Shown piece by piece: positions 33,123 to 44,020 of a DNA stretch of 64,000 nucleotides; the first letter of the stretch is position 1; each line of letters begins with the position of its first letter. The DNA is taken from contig OZ025265.1 in NCBI GenBank assembly GCA_964019135.1, positions 27,565,143 through 27,629,142 on the forward strand, given 5' to 3'. A model generated the notes under the pieces. The model was not told the origin of the DNA. It ran no database searches and saw nothing but the letters and a program-made list of their open reading frames with translations. Source of the stretch: Arenicola marina (lineage: Eukaryota; Annelida; Polychaeta; Arenicolidae). A program made the position numbers and the translations under genes.

Positions 33123-34834
33123 ATGGGCAATATAACTCAAAGGTCAAGGTCACGATGACGTCATACGTCCAAAACACATTTTCCGCTCTAGCTCTCTTAA
33201 TATTGCAGCTAGAGAGCCGCAATTAGTGTCAAAATACTCAGCTCCTCCAAATCTTTCGCGTTCCTAACATCAGATTTGACGTAGGATAAAAAGTTTTCGC
33301 GCCACAGCCTCTTGAAAATTGAAAATTTTGGATTTTTTCTTTTTTTTTATAAAGTTTAAGATATCGACTCCGCCTTCTGCACAGACAATGCCACGGCCCA
33401 CCGTCAGGCTAAGTTTGGGCACAAAGATGGGCAATGTAGGTCAAAGGTCAAGGTCACAGAAATTTTCAAACTTTTCTTAACCATTGAAAGATAGGACCAA
33501 AAAACGGAAAAATCGCTATAACGTTCGCAGTTTCCATTTAATCACGCTGCAAGTTATTTCACGCATTGAGCCCATTAGTACCTTCTATATGGTCTTTCAT
33601 TTATGCAAATCGCCCAAATAGTTTTCCCGCTAAAAATTCCCAAAGTTTAACATTGGACCCTACAGGAGCATTTTGGCGGGAAAATGGCCTCCCAATTTCT
33701 CCATGAAGGGGACATGTCAGACAAACGACACCTTGCGTGAGACATGACATTAGTATTTGGGCCAAAGCACTATATTGATCAAGGTCACGCTTCCAAGGTC
33801 AAGGTCACGAATCATGTTTTTCTTCGTAGCTCCGTTAATACTGTGTAAGAAATGTGGTCTCAGATTTCACTTCACATTTATAGCTTTCGAGCTATTGGAT
33901 GGTTAAATTTGACCCGAATAAAAATGGAGAAAAATCGCTGTGCCTACATAAATGCAGATAGACTTCCTGTATGTCGTGGAATAGGTACCAATTTTACTGA
34001 CATCATGTGTGCCAAATACCATTCAAATCAGACCAGTGCTTTGCAGGCAAAAAAACAAAGACATGTAACATGGCCGATCCCAATATAAAGCTTCGATACG
34101 CCAAACGACTCACGGCGCGCGGACATTTCGGCCTATACTCTGTCAGTAATGCATGTACATAGTCGACACTCGCTATATATATTCCAGTTGCACTTATCCC
34201 CAGATTTTCGTCTCCTTCTCAAGCTACGCTTGACGTTCTCGTCTGTGTGTGTGTCTGTCTGTCTGTCCGCACTCTGTAGGTCGCAAAGCGCAACATTTTG
34301 TCGTATAACTTCACCCATCGCTAGGTATCCGACATGGCTCGGTCAAGTTCGTTAGCGGGGTATGAAGGTCAAAGGTCAAGGTCACAGGATTTTTTTCCGT
34401 TTTCCTTAACCATTGGAAGATAGGGCCAATAATCGACAAAATGCTTACTACAGAGACAGTTTTGGAGCTAGCCCTTTGGTAAAAAATACACTTATTGTCC
34501 TCTGGCGTTTCTCATCCTGTGCCAATTTGCATCGAAATCGATTAAGAAGTTTGGTCGCTAAAAAATGGTTTAACTTGAAAAAGATCTTTAACATGGGACT
34601 CTATGAGGCTACATATTTGAGCAGTAAGCTCTACTCATCGTGAGCAATAAGCCGTGCCGCCTTTCAGGGTGGAGTACTGCTCAAATTCGTGTGCGTGGGC
34701 GTGTGTATTGGCGGGGAGGGGCGGGTAGGCGTGGTGTGCGGGAATGCTGCATTTCCGCCATCAACCTTCACCCTGTGGGTGACGCTCTCGTTATGACGGA
34801 AATCTTTGATTGGAGGAATCTATCAGTTTGTCCG

Positions 34835-34848
34835 TTTGTCCGTGTGTG

Positions 34849-34879
<31 letters not shown>

Positions 34880-34882
34880 GTG
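34835..34882. repeat. (TG)n/(CTGT)n microsatellite
   Basis: GTGTGTGTCTGTCTGTCTGT and further CTGT units, followed by GTGTGTTCCC. It marks the end of the upstream tandem element. Confidence 0.9.
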
Positions 34883-35377
34883 TTCCCGCTCTACAGGTCG
34901 CAAATCGCAACAGATCGTTCTGTAACTTTACCCACCGATAGGTATCCGACATGGCTCGGTCAAGTTCGTTAGCGGGGTGTGTAGGTCAAAGGTCAAGGTC
35001 ACAGGAATTTTTCGTTTGATCCTTAACCATTGGGAGATAGGGCCAATAATTGAAATACAGGCCACTGTACAGAGAGTTTTGGAGCTAGCGCTTTGAAAAA
35101 AAATACACATATGGTCCTCTCGCTTTTCTCGCCCTGTGCCAATTTGCATCCAAATCAATTAAGAAGTTTGGTCGCTAAAAATAGTTTAACTTGAAAAAGA
35201 AACTTTAACATGGGACTCTATGAGGCTACATATTTGAGCAGTAACCTCTACTCATCGTGAGCAATAAGCCGTGCCGCCTTCCAGGGTGGAGTACTGCTCA
35301 AATATGTGTGTGTGTATTTACGGGGAAGGAACGCAGGGGTGGGGCGTTCGGTTGTTTCCATCTATGGGTGTCTCCGG

Positions 35378-35490
35378 GATCTTAGGGGTCAATCTGGATC
35401 TCAGGGATCAATCTGGATCTGAGAGGTCAATTTTGGATCTGAGGGTTCAAATCTGTATCTGAGAGGTCCAATCTGGATCAAAGGGTCCAA
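35378..35490. repeat. Relic of the 20-bp GGTCAATCTGGATCTGAG minisatellite
   Basis: Five or six units of the array found at 6780-7515 and 11130-12310, far from those arrays and inside the second receptor-motif repeat. Confidence 0.85.
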
Positions 35491-36105
35491 ATATTCATGC
35501 GGAATTCCAGGGGCGGGTAGGCGTGGTGTGCGGGAATGCTGCATTTCCGTCATCAGCCTTCACCCTGTGGGTGACGCTCTCGGTAGACTTTCAGTGAGTC
35601 GGTGCGGTGGCCTATTTCACGGACATAGTTTAGCCGGCTACGGGGCTCAGTCGACTAAAATCACCCACCATTTACATTTGGCGGCAAAGCTCCGTAGTCG
35701 TCTAAACTGTGTTCGTAATATCCGCCCCAGGGGCCGTATTTATAATCCCCTCGTAAGTTACGCACGAAAAGTGCGTTTTCGTCTTAGCCTCACCAGCTCG
35801 TTGTGGTGGTGTTCATAATTAAGAAGTACTCTTCAATATAATCTTAGCACTCTCTTAATTAAGAAAATCGACTTTTTATGTGACTATTTATGAATTGTGA
35901 ACTCGATAATCGCTCGCCAACAATATACCTGGCAGCTAGTTCATCAAATGGGCCAGCATTAGGCTTGCTCTTCAGGTCGGGACAGAATTGTTTATTGGAA
36001 GAGAATTTAAACAAATCCAGCATAAAATTTGGTTCAGATAAGGGGTGCTTTCTTTCATCAGGACCATTGGGAATGCTCTTCCCCTTTTCTTAACTCTAAC
36101 CTTAT

Positions 36106-37684
36106 GGCATTTCTCCTTGCAAAATAGCTTTTACATTACAACATTTATTTGCTCTATGTGAAGTAGATATCAGTGTATACAGGTGTATAATATTGGAATG
36201 CCTTTGACAGCTTGTAAAGTACGTCAGCGATGCTCAGGATCTCTTACACTCCTTGTCATGCGGCGGTATATAGCTTTGCCAGACCGCTTCCTGAGTGGGT
36301 CTCCCGCGGCTAACACGGCCTTCATATCTCAAAATTAAAGTTTAAAAATAGTTAGATGGCTGTATATATGTTCTGAAACCATTGGCAAAACATTTAAAGC
36401 AATATACTGACATGCGCCATCTTAGATATTTTACATTTTAGAATCAAGACTAAGAGTATCTAAAAAATTATGATGCATATGTTTTATATCTCTATGAGAC
36501 TGTAAAACAAATATTTCAACATAAAACTGCGCGGTTTATTTATATCGCGCGTGGACGTGATAGCGAGCTGCGGTCGACATCACACACAAAATACCGAACG
36601 GCGAACAGGCGCTCAGGGATATAAAGCCGGCCACCAACTTCTGCTCCGGTGACCAACATGCTTCTCTCCGGATAGCCCACAAGCTTTCAGGATATAAATT
36701 CAAGACAGAATGTACTTATTTGACATGGAGAAGAGGTTGATAATACAAATAATTACGGAATATATTGCTTTAAGCACTAATTGTTCAAATAATGCAAATG
36801 TGACCGATATGAAAAGGTCGGCTTGCCATAGCGCCTGTGTGAGGGAGTGTGTGAGTGAATATGTGAGTGACTGCTTCTCGTAAAGTGCGCCGGGTTTGTG
36901 ATTGAGTATGAAAGTGAGTATGAAAGTGAGTTTGAGAGTGAGGGAGCGGCCACCGTAAGGTGTTTCATTTGCTTGTTGGCCTGTATTAGCCAATCCGCCA
37001 GCGTTAAAATGCGTCTTGTCCCATCCTTTCCTTGTCACAGCGGGTATATAAACGTAAGGGATTCTGACTCGTGACTACGGCTCCGTCCCAGCTCGAGGCA
37101 GGCTGATATTTATTGGTCACGGTGGTCCGACTGGAAAGGTATGTTACCTGTTTGTATGATTACTTTGATATAGATATGCGTTTCTATTGGATTATTTAAA
37201 TAGTATGGATTTAAATAACTATATGCCTTTATCCTTGTCATATACCTTGTCTTTACGCTCGATATACTTCCATGAGTACTTAGATGTTTTTCGTCTTTCC
37301 CCAGACTACCACGCAATCTTAGTCTTTGTATACATTTGTTAAATAAATGTACATGAGTGAACCACACCGGCTGTATTAGTCTGTGTCACAAAAGTAAGGC
37401 ACCTTAAACTGGTTCACATGCAGAAACACGTCGAAGCGCACTCACTTCAAGCTGACGGTCAATGGCACACGTGCTCTTGTTTATTCACCCACTAAAACTA
37501 GGTCAAAATGGCCGCGGTAGTGTAAACCCGTGTATTGGCAGCAGACGCAATGTCGCAAATAGACTAAATCACAGGTATAATAGAGTTGCCATGGCGTGCG
37601 CGTGGCCGGTTGAAATAGAGTGCGTATAGGGCTATACAGTTTTTTGCGATCGGGCTGCGGGACTTCGGTTTTGGGGACAAACAA
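36106..37684. other. Non-coding stretch
   Basis: No gene recognised. About 36838-36950 is a GAGTGTGTGAGTGAATATG-type degenerate tandem repeat that makes minus-strand SLTHSLT readings. The remainder is AT-rich and without clear partners in the window. Confidence 0.5.
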
Positions 37685-38000
37685 ACACACGCGAGCGTGC
37701 TCCATGTTGAAGCATAGGTAGCTACAAGCCAATTTATTTCCATGTTTATTCCAAAGACTATGAGTCCCATTTCATTAAACATGACTATGGGAGGTATACG
37801 TTATAATATTTGGAGGCGATAAACCGCAGAATTGTTGGCATATACATGGAAAAAGCCGTCTTCAAAACACTCGAAAGCTAAATATAACGTTCAAACTTTA
37901 GCCCTCCACCCGGGCTTTCGCGGGTTGCCCAAACAGCGAGTCACGTCACAGAGTTTCACGCGCCTCCGCGGTAACAAAAATGGCGAGAGCAAGTGGTCGA
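37685..38000 (-). repeat. Inverted partner of the repeat at 24390-24720
   Basis: Minus-strand order and sequence match 24390-24720 and 55299-55629 with moderate divergence: TTTGGGGACAAACAAACACA, CACTCGAAAGCTAAATATAACG and GGCGAGAGCAAGTGGTCGAC are the clearest blocks. Confidence 0.7.
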
Positions 38001-38059
38001 CTTCCGCCGTCAAAATGTGCAGTGCATGGAGTAACAACACACCGATAAATAGGTCGAGG

Positions 38060-38640
38060 CGGGCCAAAGCTTTCCATCCGGATAAGGCAAAAATATATGG
38101 TAGGCCCCCTGAGGGAGGGGTAGCCATGTCGCGTGTCGATTTTAAGAAAAGGTCCATGTCGCGGGTCGATTTTAAGGAAAGTTCCAGGTCGCGTGTCGCA
38201 AGGTCTTATGTCGCATGTCGATTCTAAGACAACCACAATGTGGCGTTGTCGATTTTAAAAATCGCCGTGTCGCGCTGTCGAAAAAGCCCCTATGGGGCCC
38301 TTATGGTGGTCACGATATATATGTCACTGTGAAAGAATGGTGGATCAGTTGACCGAACCGCCTCCGGTTTCGTTTTACCTCCCCCCCCCCCCCCCCCCGT
38401 GCTTTCGTGCTCTCGACTGCAGACCAACAGGCGCCGGCTTCAGACTCCATTCGTGTCTAACGTGTATTTTTGGCGGTCACGGCGGCGCAAAGCTTGCCAT
38501 CCGGATAAGGCAAAAAGGTTAGATGGTCGCGACATATGTCGCGACCATCCCCCCCCCCCCATGCCCCCCCCCCCCACCTTCCGTGTCTACAGAGATTGTG
38601 CACTAAAATGCAGGCCAACAGGCGCCGGTATGTAGGCAAT
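38060..38640. repeat. Local tandem repeats with GTCGCGTGTCGATTTTAAG units
   Basis: Units of CATGTCGCGTGTCGATTTTAAG occur four times at 38125-38240. A second local duplication pairs 38065-38095 with 38485-38515 (AAAGCTT(T/G)CCATCCGGATAAG) and CAACAGGCGCCGG at 38427 with 38617. Long C runs lie at 38382-38398 and 38551-38577. Confidence 0.7.
38522..38549. repeat. Perfect 28-bp palindrome
   Basis: GATGGTCGCGACAT (38522-38535) is followed immediately by its exact reverse complement (38536-38549), no spacer. It includes two TCGCGA sites and abuts a C run. Confidence 0.9.
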
Positions 38641-39498
38641 GGTCGCCTGAACACCAATAGGGCCCCAGGTGGGGTAAATAGCGACACACGATATTGCCGT
38701 TTTTTTTTTAAATCGACACCCGACATAGACCTCAAAATTCCGACACCCAGACCCTCAAAATTAGACGCCGACATAGTTTTACAGTTGTTTGTTGAAATAT
38801 CTGTACACACACATATACATATACAAACCTATACATCGACACTGTTATTTGGAAGATCCACGTTGTCACCGGGACTTTTGGAAACGGGAGACGTTAGGCT
38901 CCCCCTCCGCTTCCAGACCCCTGCCAATAAATCCATCCATACACGTCCGCTCTCACCCTCGTGTTTAAAAGCGGCATGGCAGACGTTGGGGGGCTGTCCT
39001 AGGTTCGAGTAGGTGGGGTCGATGTATGCTGAGCCTTTCGTAGCAAGAAACGGGTTTGCCCGAAAGGTATATATTTGCATAATTATGGCCACAAAAATAC
39101 TGAAAAGAATCCGCCAGCCTAGCCCCTAACGCTGCTTTATCGATTCATATAATACCCAAGTGTCTATCCTCCAAATTACAGAATTTTACCGTCCTGTGTG
39201 TAGCTCACAATAAAATTTAAAAGTTACCGCCAGCAACGATTTCGCCGCTTAAACAAGCGGCAGCCCCTTGTGGAGGTGTGTCCGCGATTGACCAATCAGG
39301 AGGCGATACTCTAGCTAATTATATTCAAACCGGGAATGACGCCTACAGTGTGAGAAAAATAGGAGCGAGTGATCATCGCTAATATAAATAGCTTTCATTA
39401 TAACTTTAATCATGGTAACGAAATGTTAACACTCGCCAATTTAATTTAAATATGTAAACTTTCGTGCTCGCTGCTATCAACGCCCGCGTGCGGCTGCG
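38641..39498. other. Non-coding stretch with a CCAAT-type site
   Basis: No gene recognised. 38695-38775 contains CGACACCCGACATAG-type repeats. GACCAATCAGG at 39290-39300 fits the NF-Y/CCAAT consensus, and GCCGCTTAAACAAGCGGC (39244-39261) is a perfect 7-bp-arm hairpin. Neither is tied to a visible gene. Confidence 0.4.
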
Positions 39499-39527
39499 AT
39501 GTACAGATCAGCGAAACCCTGAATTGG

Positions 39528-39600
39528 TACCCCCCCCCCCCCAACCCCCCCCCCACACACACACAAACACCGGTTTGTGTCATATGACGTCACGATGACA
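39528..39600. repeat. Poly-C plus (CA)n block ending CAAACACCGGTTTGT, copy 1
   Basis: A C run, a (CA)n run, then CAAACACCGGTTTGT. The same order recurs at 40470-40530 and at 63918-64000, next to GTACAGATCAGCGAAACCCT in the first and last cases. ACACCGGTTTGTGT contains the palindrome ACCGGT. Confidence 0.8.
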
Positions 39601-40469
39601 TCCATGTTTAGCAAAAGTTGATTGATAGTATAGAGTTGTTATTGATTATCACTGGAATTCGTTGCCTGGAGCCTGAGCAACACCCCTAAAATGGTCCAAC
39701 AAATATTTTGAACAATCTGTGACGCAGTACACGTAGCTTGCAACTTTGCAACTTAGTAAGTAGACATGCAAAAAGTGCCGTTTGAGGCAGGTTTGCCATC
39801 AAAAATATTTTAAGCTAATGTTTCAGTTGTGTTAAGCGTGAATGACCAAAATACATTTCAGTAGCCAATGCAGATTTTATTAACTGGCAAAAAACAAGAG
39901 TTTAAAGTAGGAAATGGAAATGAAAATCGATTATTAGGCACAACGCCCATAATACATGATATAATTGCACTTATTTTCAACGAGATAACAAAAAATGAAC
40001 ACTTGATAATATGGATAGGTGCTACCTAAAAAATGCGAGCGTATATTTATTAATTTAGATATTCCTAGGGGATAGATCTAGATTAATACTCAAAATAAAT
40101 CTCACTTCGACATAATGCATATCTTTGGCAGGATGACGTGCACGTGCCTGTGGCATATCATTCGGTTGCTTAGGAACTCCCGTTGTGACGTCATGTTTAT
40201 AACATTTTGACGTCACAAGCCGATGGGCGATCAACTAGAGTGCTCTGCTTGGGAAGATTGGCAAAGGACATTTAGCGCGTCGCTGATAAATTAACTTTAG
40301 TTTTAAGTATACGTCCAGTGTTAACATTGAATAATTTATTCGTTAATTTGGTGGGGCAGTTGACTTAATTATTAAAGATATGACATAATAGGCTTCGACC
40401 TCTGTTCGCTTGAATATATTTATGTAAAGGTGATATTTACTGATCCCCTCCCAAGCCCGGCATTGGACC

Positions 40470-40530
40470 CCTGCCCCCCCCCCCCCCACCACACACACAC
40501 ACACACACAAACACCGGTTTGTTTATTGTT
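40470..40530. repeat. Poly-C plus (CA)n block, copy 2
   Basis: As above, followed here by TTTATTGTTTTTCGAAAAAC. Surrounding 39600-40930 shows no recognisable gene. Confidence 0.8.
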
Positions 40531-40929
40531 TTTCGAAAAACGTGACGTAATAGGCTTCGACCAACCAGTGACGCAGACACATGCTTGGTTTGTTCCTTCA
40601 TTGTACTGATAAATGAGTAACACTCCATACAAGTAATGCTGTGGCGTGCAGGCAAGCGGTGGTAAAAAGACAATCGGCTGAAACATAGGAAACCATCAGA
40701 AACGATGGTGGGTAGTAAAGTCAGGCGCGGAGCGCAACGGAGAGGCACGAGCGAACATGCGGACGGGCTGACTGCCGTGAGAAACAAAATAGTCGTTCTT
40801 TTCCTCGGTTAATTTTTATTATCGTCCATTGCCGCACGTAGGATTTAAATATTAAAATAATTAAAAAGATGGTCTACTGATATTGGTTTCCTTGTTTAAT
40901 TTTTTACATACATAATGCTCTGTGAAAAT

Positions 40930-41153
40930 GCCTAGTACTATACCGGGCCAATGCCGCATACTGTACAGGGCCAATGACGCTCTGGTACAGGGTCAGTACT
41001 GGGCCATTACAGGCACACATTAATGGCCCATTACAACGCCAGTGTGCAAAATGGTACTGTGTCAGTACTGTTTGCCGGTAATGGGTTATCAAATCCCGAT
41101 ACTGGCTGAGTGTACTGGGCCAGTACCGAGCCGTTACATTCATGTTTGCTGGG
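40930..41153. repeat. Degenerate minisatellite of GGCCAGTACTG/GGCCATTAC units
   Basis: Repeats of TACTGGGCCATTACAGG and related text. It ends with CATGTTTGCTGGG (41141-41153), whose complement CCCAGCAAACATG nearly matches the CCCAGATAACATG that opens the unrelated minisatellite at 25044. Confidence 0.65.
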
Positions 41154-41306
41154 TAGCTTTTTTTGTATTCAAATAAGTGTCTTAAAAGGGATTCTTCGTT
41201 CTATGTTGAGATTGGGATTTCGAAGGTAATGGCGAACGCATAGAGGAGGCAAAGCGGCAAGTGAACACCCAAAACACGATATTATACCTAAATACAGTGC
41301 CATTAC

Positions 41307-42218
41307 ATGGATAAGTGGGTGACCAAAAGCTCAAGGAAGCGTATACGCCAACTCAGTGCAGATACTGATGCAAAAGAAAGCAAAAAGTTGAATTTTAAGC
41401 AAAGAACCCCACCCGCCATTCGGATAATGAGCGATAATGCGGATAACGCAAACAAAGGAAGTTTGCCGCCTGAGCCGGCTACCGCCGAGGAGAGTGAAAC
41501 AGACGATTCACCGCATACAAGTGGGGACGCTGACTCTGCTGAGGATAGTCTCTCCTTAACCATCGAAACGGTTTGCGAAAATTCCGGCTGTATTGTTAGC
41601 CTACAGAAACAAAACGAGGATTTAAAGAGAGAATTGGCCCTTCTGAAAGGAATAGTGATAAATCAACAGGATCGGATAAACCAACTTACCGAAAACGTGC
41701 AAGACCTCACTTTGAGATCGATGAGATATAATGCTCTTTTCCACAACATACCGGAATCCAGAAATGCAGATGAACTAGAAAATTGTGAAATGACTGTCAC
41801 TAAATTCCTTAGCAATAACGGTTTTCAAGGCCCACTGCCAGACATGGATCGAGCCCATCGCCTCGGCGCCCCGCCTGGCCCCACCGCCAAACGACCACGG
41901 TTAATCGTCGTACGATTCTCTACGCAGCGAGCAGCTGATAGGATTATTGCTTTCGGTAAAAGCCTATCTAAAGACAAGGGGAAAATTACACCTCAATTTC
42001 CCAATGACATGCTCGAGCAAAGAAGAAAACATGGCGAAACCGTGGCGGAGATGAAGAAAAAAGCAGGTCAATCACAGGTGAGGGTCAAAATGGTGAAAGA
42101 CAAATTGTGGATAAACGGGGAGTTGCAAAAGGACCCCTTGCCCAGACCCTCTTCCAAGGATATCCTTCATACGTCCACCGTAGAGAAGGACTCTCTTAAA
42201 CAACAAATTCAAGTATAA
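41307..42218 (+). CDS. LINE ORF1 protein (coiled coil plus RRM-like, L1-ORF1p type)
   Basis: 303 codons, intact. Residues 1-85 are basic then acidic and probably disordered. About 95-136 is a heptad-rich coiled coil (LQKQNEDLKRELALLKGIV, then INQLTENVQDL). The RRM-like and C-terminal parts follow: SMRYNALFHNIPES near 138-152, DMDRAHRLG near 186, and RPRLIVVRFSTQRAADRII, the usual signature of the transposase-22/L1 ORF1p family. Such proteins trimerise, coat the element RNA in the cytoplasm and act as nucleic-acid chaperones. The ORF ends in KQQIQV, overlapping the IMPACT-like frame by 35 bases, so its real C-terminus in an active element may be longer. Confidence 0.85.
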   Translation: MDKWVTKSSRKRIRQLSADTDAKESKKLNFKQRTPPAIRIMSDNADNANKGSLPPEPATAEESETDDSPHTSGDADSAEDSLSLTIETVCENSGCIVSLQKQNEDLKRELALLKGIVINQQDRINQLTENVQDLTLRSMRYNALFHNIPESRNADELENCEMTVTKFLSNNGFQGPLPDMDRAHRLGAPPGPTAKRPRLIVVRFSTQRAADRIIAFGKSLSKDKGKITPQFPNDMLEQRRKHGETVAEMKKKAGQSQVRVKMVKDKLWINGELQKDPLPRPSSKDILHTSTVEKDSLKQQIQV

Positions 42219-42576
42219 GGAAGGCCGTACCGTCAGCTCACTGGGTATCTCCGTTACCGCAACGCAGGTGGAGGTCAAATCCATCACGGATGTTCGAAAC
42301 GCGTACAAGCTGTTGCTACTAGATCCAGTCAGACAGGAAGCATCCCATGTTGCTGCTGTATTCCGGATGAACGTTGATTCGGGCTCAGAAAACGACAACA
42401 TATCTGAAGGCTGGCAGGATGACGGCGCACACGGTGTCGGCAGACATCTGCGCTATCTCATGCGCCGCCAGGGCCTCGTCAACACCGCCATCTTCCTCAC
42501 CATAACCGGGCGAAAACCACAGCTGGGACAAAGCGGCTTCCGCCAAATTGAATCTTCACTGGACACGCTGTTTTAA
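42184..42576 (+). pseudogene. IMPACT/UPF0029-like domain attached to LINE ORF1 in the next frame
   Basis: 130 open codons in the +1 frame relative to ORF1, starting after a stop at 42181. Readable family landmarks in order are RTVSSLGIS, a helix region ITDVRNAYKLLL, ASHVAAVFRM (for the family's ATHxIYAYRI), WQDDGAHGVG (for CEDDGExxAG), LRYLMRR, VNTAIFLTI (for KNVxVVVSR), and LGQSGFRQI (for LGPDRFxHI). IMPACT/YIH1 proteins bind GCN1 and restrain the eIF2-alpha kinase GCN2, and bacterial relatives are the YigZ family. There is no plausible start codon, and the overlap with ORF1 suggests it was the ORF1 C-terminus, either joined by frameshifting or split by a later indel. Domain assignment by motif only. 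Confidence 0.6.
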
Positions 42577-43260
42577 CGCCGCATTAACTATAACTATAAA
42601 TATAGTCCACTATAAACCGTGGACCTCGCTATTTTTGTATTTAGGAAATCAAATCCATATGATGAGTGGCGAGAGGTGATTGCGTACACCAGTTGTGAGC
42701 CCGTACACGCGAACCTGCACTTGGAATGTACGCTAGTAATGGGGAGCTGTGCTTCCTGGTATCTTACTGACCCCGTAATGTAAGAAATGTACAACGCTGA
42801 AGGTTAAAGCTCGCACTGTTACGAAGTAATGCAAAACGTGTTCACTGGCCGCTTTGGGACGCACAACGTCTCAAATGTGTATTTATGTACTCAATCTTCA
42901 TGTTATGTTTCCTTTATTTGTTTCTCTTTTCTTTCGTTCATTGTATATGTCTGTGTCAAACGTGAGTCAAGTTTCTGCTCCACCTGAACCATTCCTCCAC
43001 CACCAGTACTCCACCGACTGGGCCTATATCAAGTGGGTTAGCCCGTTTAAGCTTCAAATATCTGCATTTATATCGTCTCACACCAATCGCTCGTCATCTC
43101 GCATGTCCATATCCAATAGCTATTGCGTTTGTATGTTACCATACCCCAGATCTAGCGAAAACCGGCCTTGCCAAATGCTGTATAACACTGGAACGAAATG
43201 TATCTGTCAACTCACTTCTCAGAGCGCATGTTACCGCCAAATGAGTAAAGGTAGTGTTCC
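42577..43260 (+). other. Spacer between LINE ORF1 and ORF2
   Basis: Contains a 138-codon ORF (42854-43270) that overlaps the ORF2 start by 10 bases. Its sequence has a hydrophobic start (MFPLFVSLFF) but no recognised domain, and I do not call it a gene. Confidence 0.5.
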
Positions 43261-44004
43261 ATGTCGTTAGCTGATACAATTTTGAGGCAGTATGGAGGTG
43301 TGACGCCAAATTCTTTGTGCTCGGTTATCCGGGTCGATAGTGGCGACGAAGGTAACGACGAACCAAATACAATGAAGCATTCTCCTTATTGCTCGGACGA
43401 CAACCTCACCGAATATTTTAAGGGGCAGTTCACAGTACTAAGTCTAAACTCCTGCTCCATTTCGGCTAAGTATGAGGAAATCAAAATATTTGTAGAAAGC
43501 ATTGGTTGTAAAGGTCAGCAGTTTTCAGCTTTTGTATTCAGGAGAGCTGGCTCTCAGGGGATTCTGATATATCGCGCTTTCAGCTCAATGGTTATACAAC
43601 AGTATTCCAGGGCAAAGCATGCACTGTGCATGGGGGCCTTATCATATATCTACGTGACGATCTCAGCTATAAAATGGTGACCAACGTTGTCGATAAAGAA
43701 ACGTGGGAAGGGTTATTTATAGAAATCTCCAGTCCTTGCTGGAACAAAACCATTATGCTTGGAAATATATATAGACCCCCATGTGAGTTAATTGGGAATT
43801 ACAAAGAATTTATTGAAGAATTTAGCTATGTTCTTAGTTCTATGGAGAGACACAAGAATGAATTTATCAAGATTAATGAAAAACAATGTATAAGTGATTT
43901 CTTTGATATGGTAACAAGTCAGTTTCTTCCCCAGAATTACGTTGCCAACAAGACTGTCCAAACATAGAGCGTCTCTCATAGACAATCTGTTTTGTAGACT
44001 TTCC

Positions 44005-44020
44005 CCAAAAATGCTGCAAG
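44005..44020 (+). repeat. Target-site duplication, left copy
   Basis: CCAAAAATGCTGCAAG, identical to 44208-44223 on the other side of the SINE. 16 bp, perfect. Confidence 0.9.

Larger units (their letters stand above)
28093..33902. repeat. Block A, copy 2 (uninterrupted)
   Basis: The most complete copy: ligase exons on the minus strand, the AT-palindromic block, candidate promoter and SGNH pseudogene, without the 9.6-kb insertion of copy 1 or the deletion of copy 3. It continues seamlessly into 33903 onward. Confidence 0.9.
33903..35583. repeat. Two tandem copies of a receptor-motif repeat with CTGT tracts
   Basis: 34320-34800 and 34938-35580 share GGTATCCGACATGGCTCGGT, GTTCGTTAGCGGGGT, the 19-bp receptor-like motif (34366-34384 and 34983-35001), a GGAGCTAGC segment and GGGAATGCTGCATTTCCG. 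The second copy is interrupted by a fragment of the 20-bp minisatellite. (CTGT)n tracts lie at 34253-34267 and 34850-34879. No gene is recognised from 33903 to 41159. Confidence 0.75.

Noticed and set aside
36700..37038. Minus-strand 112-codon ORF
   Set aside because: Its centre is a GTGAGT-type tandem repeat giving SLTHSLT, and nothing in it resembles a known protein.
42184..42576. The IMPACT-like segment as an independent host gene
   Set aside because: It has no start codon or splice acceptor of its own that I can see and lies between LINE ORF1 and ORF2, so association with the LINE is simpler.
42854..43270. A third LINE ORF between ORF1 and ORF2
   Set aside because: 138 codons without a recognisable domain and overlapping the ORF2 start; more likely spacer sequence.
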